Positions 17,074 through 18,126 of a stretch of 18,126 bases of DNA are shown here, in pieces. Position numbers and translations under genes: made by a program. Positions within the stretch are counted from its first letter, which is position 1. Each line of letters opens with the position of its first letter. The notes beneath the pieces are model-generated. The model saw nothing but the letters and a program-made list of their open reading frames with translations. It did not search any database and had not been told where the DNA came from. The DNA is from Ruminococcus sp. UBA7013 (GTDB taxonomy: Bacteria; Bacillota; Clostridia; Oscillospirales; Ruminococcaceae): positions 1 through 18,126 of the forward strand of contig DJXD01000024.1 of the NCBI GenBank assembly GCA_002449585.1. The letters run 5' to 3'.

Positions 17074-18126
17074 GCTTTTACCAGATCTGGACAAGAAGTT
17101 TTTCAGATGGCAATGGCGATGGAATCGGAGATCTGTATGGTGTATATGATAAGCTGGAATATATCCGGTCATTGGGTGTAGATGGCATTTGGTTTTCTCC
17201 TTTGTATCCATCGCCCAATGCAGATTATGGTTATGATATTTCTGATTACAGAAATATTCATCCTGATTTCGGTACATTGGAACAATTTCAGAAAGTATTG
17301 AAAAAAGCACATGCTTTAGGTTTAAAAATTATCATGGATCTGGTTGTAAATCATACTTCTGATGAGCATTTCTGGTTTCAGGAAAGCCGAAAAGGGAAAA
17401 ATAATCCATATAGTGATTATTATATCTGGAGAGATAAGCCTAATAATTGGGATTCTCTCTTTGAGGGAAAAGCATGGGAATATGATCCGCAGAGAGGACA
17501 ATATTATCTGCATTTATTTTCAAAAAAGCAGCCTGATTTAAACATGGATCATCCCAAAGTCCGTGAAGAAGTAAAACAGATTATGAAATTCTGGCTGGAT
17601 ATGGGTGTTGATGGCTTCCGGGAAGATGTGATTAATTTCATCTCCAAACGGGAAGGCCTTCCGGATGGTTTGCCGCTGATTCCTATGGCAAATGGGATGA
17701 TGCATTATAAAGACGGCCCTCATATTCATGAATATATGGCTGAATTCCGGAAAATTGCCAGACAGTATCATGCTGTCCAGATCGGAGAGGGGCCTATGAC
17801 AACTGTCAAATCTGCATTACAGTATTTGACAGGAGAAAATAAGTCTTTGGACATGATGATTTCTTTTGATCACATGATGGCGGACTGCTTCATGACAGAA
17901 TATTTGCAAATGCCATTTCAACTGAGAAAATATAAATCTGCCTTGACAAAATGGCAAAATACGCTTGCGGGAAAGGCATGGAATGCTTTATATCTGGAAA
18001 ATCATGATCATCCCAGAATTATCAGCCGTTATGGGAATGAAATATATTGGCAGGAAAGCGGAACAATGCTGGCAGTCAGCTATTTATTTTTACAGGGAAC
18101 ACCCTTTATCTATCAGGGGCAGGAGA
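17043..18126 (+). CDS. GH13 alpha-glucosidase (oligo-1,6-glucosidase type), 3' truncated by window edge
   Basis: This frame encodes 361 residues and runs off the window; homologues have about 530-560. It starts M-D-K-T-E-W-F-K-E and continues F-Y-Q-I-W-T-R-S-F-S-D-G-N-G-D-G-I-G-D-L, the standard opening of oligo-1,6-glucosidases. All catalytic regions are present: D99-L-V-V-N-H104, G-F-R193-E-D195-V-I (nucleophile Asp195), I-G-E249-G-P (acid Glu249) and N-H-D322 (transition-state Asp). Q-P-D-L-N is also present. Val196 after the nucleophile is the residue associated with alpha-1,6 specificity in this family. No signal peptide is present, so it acts in the cytosol on isomaltose-type or other short alpha-glucosides. 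An ATG at 17070 would give an ATGA overlap with the GT4 stop, but it would remove the conserved W-F-K-E segment, so 17043 is preferred; GGGGGA upstream is a modest ribosome binding site. Trehalose-6-phosphate hydrolase is an alternative. Confidence 0.9.
   Translation, partial: MDKTEWFKEMSFYQIWTRSFSDGNGDGIGDLYGVYDKLEYIRSLGVDGIWFSPLYPSPNADYGYDISDYRNIHPDFGTLEQFQKVLKKAHALGLKIIMDLVVNHTSDEHFWFQESRKGKNNPYSDYYIWRDKPNNWDSLFEGKAWEYDPQRGQYYLHLFSKKQPDLNMDHPKVREEVKQIMKFWLDMGVDGFREDVINFISKREGLPDGLPLIPMANGMMHYKDGPHIHEYMAEFRKIARQYHAVQIGEGPMTTVKSALQYLTGENKSLDMMISFDHMMADCFMTEYLQMPFQLRKYKSALTKWQNTLAGKAWNALYLENHDHPRIISRYGNEIYWQESGTMLAVSYLFLQGTPFIYQGQE

Overview
The window looks like a chromosomal segment of a fibre-degrading, cellulosome-forming Firmicute, most likely a Ruminococcus or close Oscillospiraceae relative. 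Three secreted plant-polysaccharide enzymes carry type I dockerin modules. Two of these dockerins have a hallmark core (N-I-M-D-I-I-L-L-N-K) that resembles those I associate with ruminococcal cellulosomes. The DNA is AT-rich with very AT-rich intergenic regions, AGGAGG-type ribosome binding sites and strong TTGACA-N17-TATAAT promoters. The species assignment is inference; no rRNA or other marker is present.

Layout. (1) 1-1965 (+): the 3' three quarters of clpB, cut by the window edge. (2) 2007-3535 (-): a two-gene operon coding for a VTC-type polyphosphate polymerase-like protein and a DUF4956 membrane protein. It converges on clpB across a bidirectional terminator. (3) 3536-3980: a 445-bp AT-rich divergent intergenic region with short repeats and promoters. 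(4) 3981-6635 (+): a GH9-CBM3-dockerin cellulase. (5) 6798-9602 (+): a GH43 endo-arabinanase with two ricin-type (CBM13-like) modules and a dockerin. (6) 9649-12006 (-): a large solute-binding lipoprotein with a propeller-like N-terminal half. (7) 12357-15455 (+): a rhamnogalacturonan lyase (PL11) with ricin-type, internal dockerin and CBM35-like modules. (8) 15583-17073 (+): a cytosolic GT4 glycosyltransferase. (9) 17043-18126 (+): a GH13 alpha-glucosidase that overlaps the GT4 gene and runs off the window.

How it fits together. The three exported enzymes would attack adjacent wall polymers: cellulose (GH9), the arabinan side chains of pectin (GH43) and the rhamnogalacturonan-I backbone (PL11). 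Dockerins would attach them to a scaffoldin that is not in this window. Each enzyme gene has its own promoter and terminator, so this is a cluster of single-gene units rather than one operon. The lipoprotein between the two pectin enzymes is a plausible capture protein for released sugars, but no permease genes adjoin it. The GT4/GH13 pair is a separate, translationally coupled cytoplasmic unit for alpha-glucoside or glycolipid metabolism.

Most of the window is recognisable cellulosome biology. The points most worth a second look are the near-identical dockerin cores of the GH9 and GH43 proteins despite diverged codons, the internal and degenerate dockerin of the lyase, the two-part orphan lipoprotein, the 31-nt overlapping GT4-GH13 pair, and the repeat-rich leader of the VTC operon.
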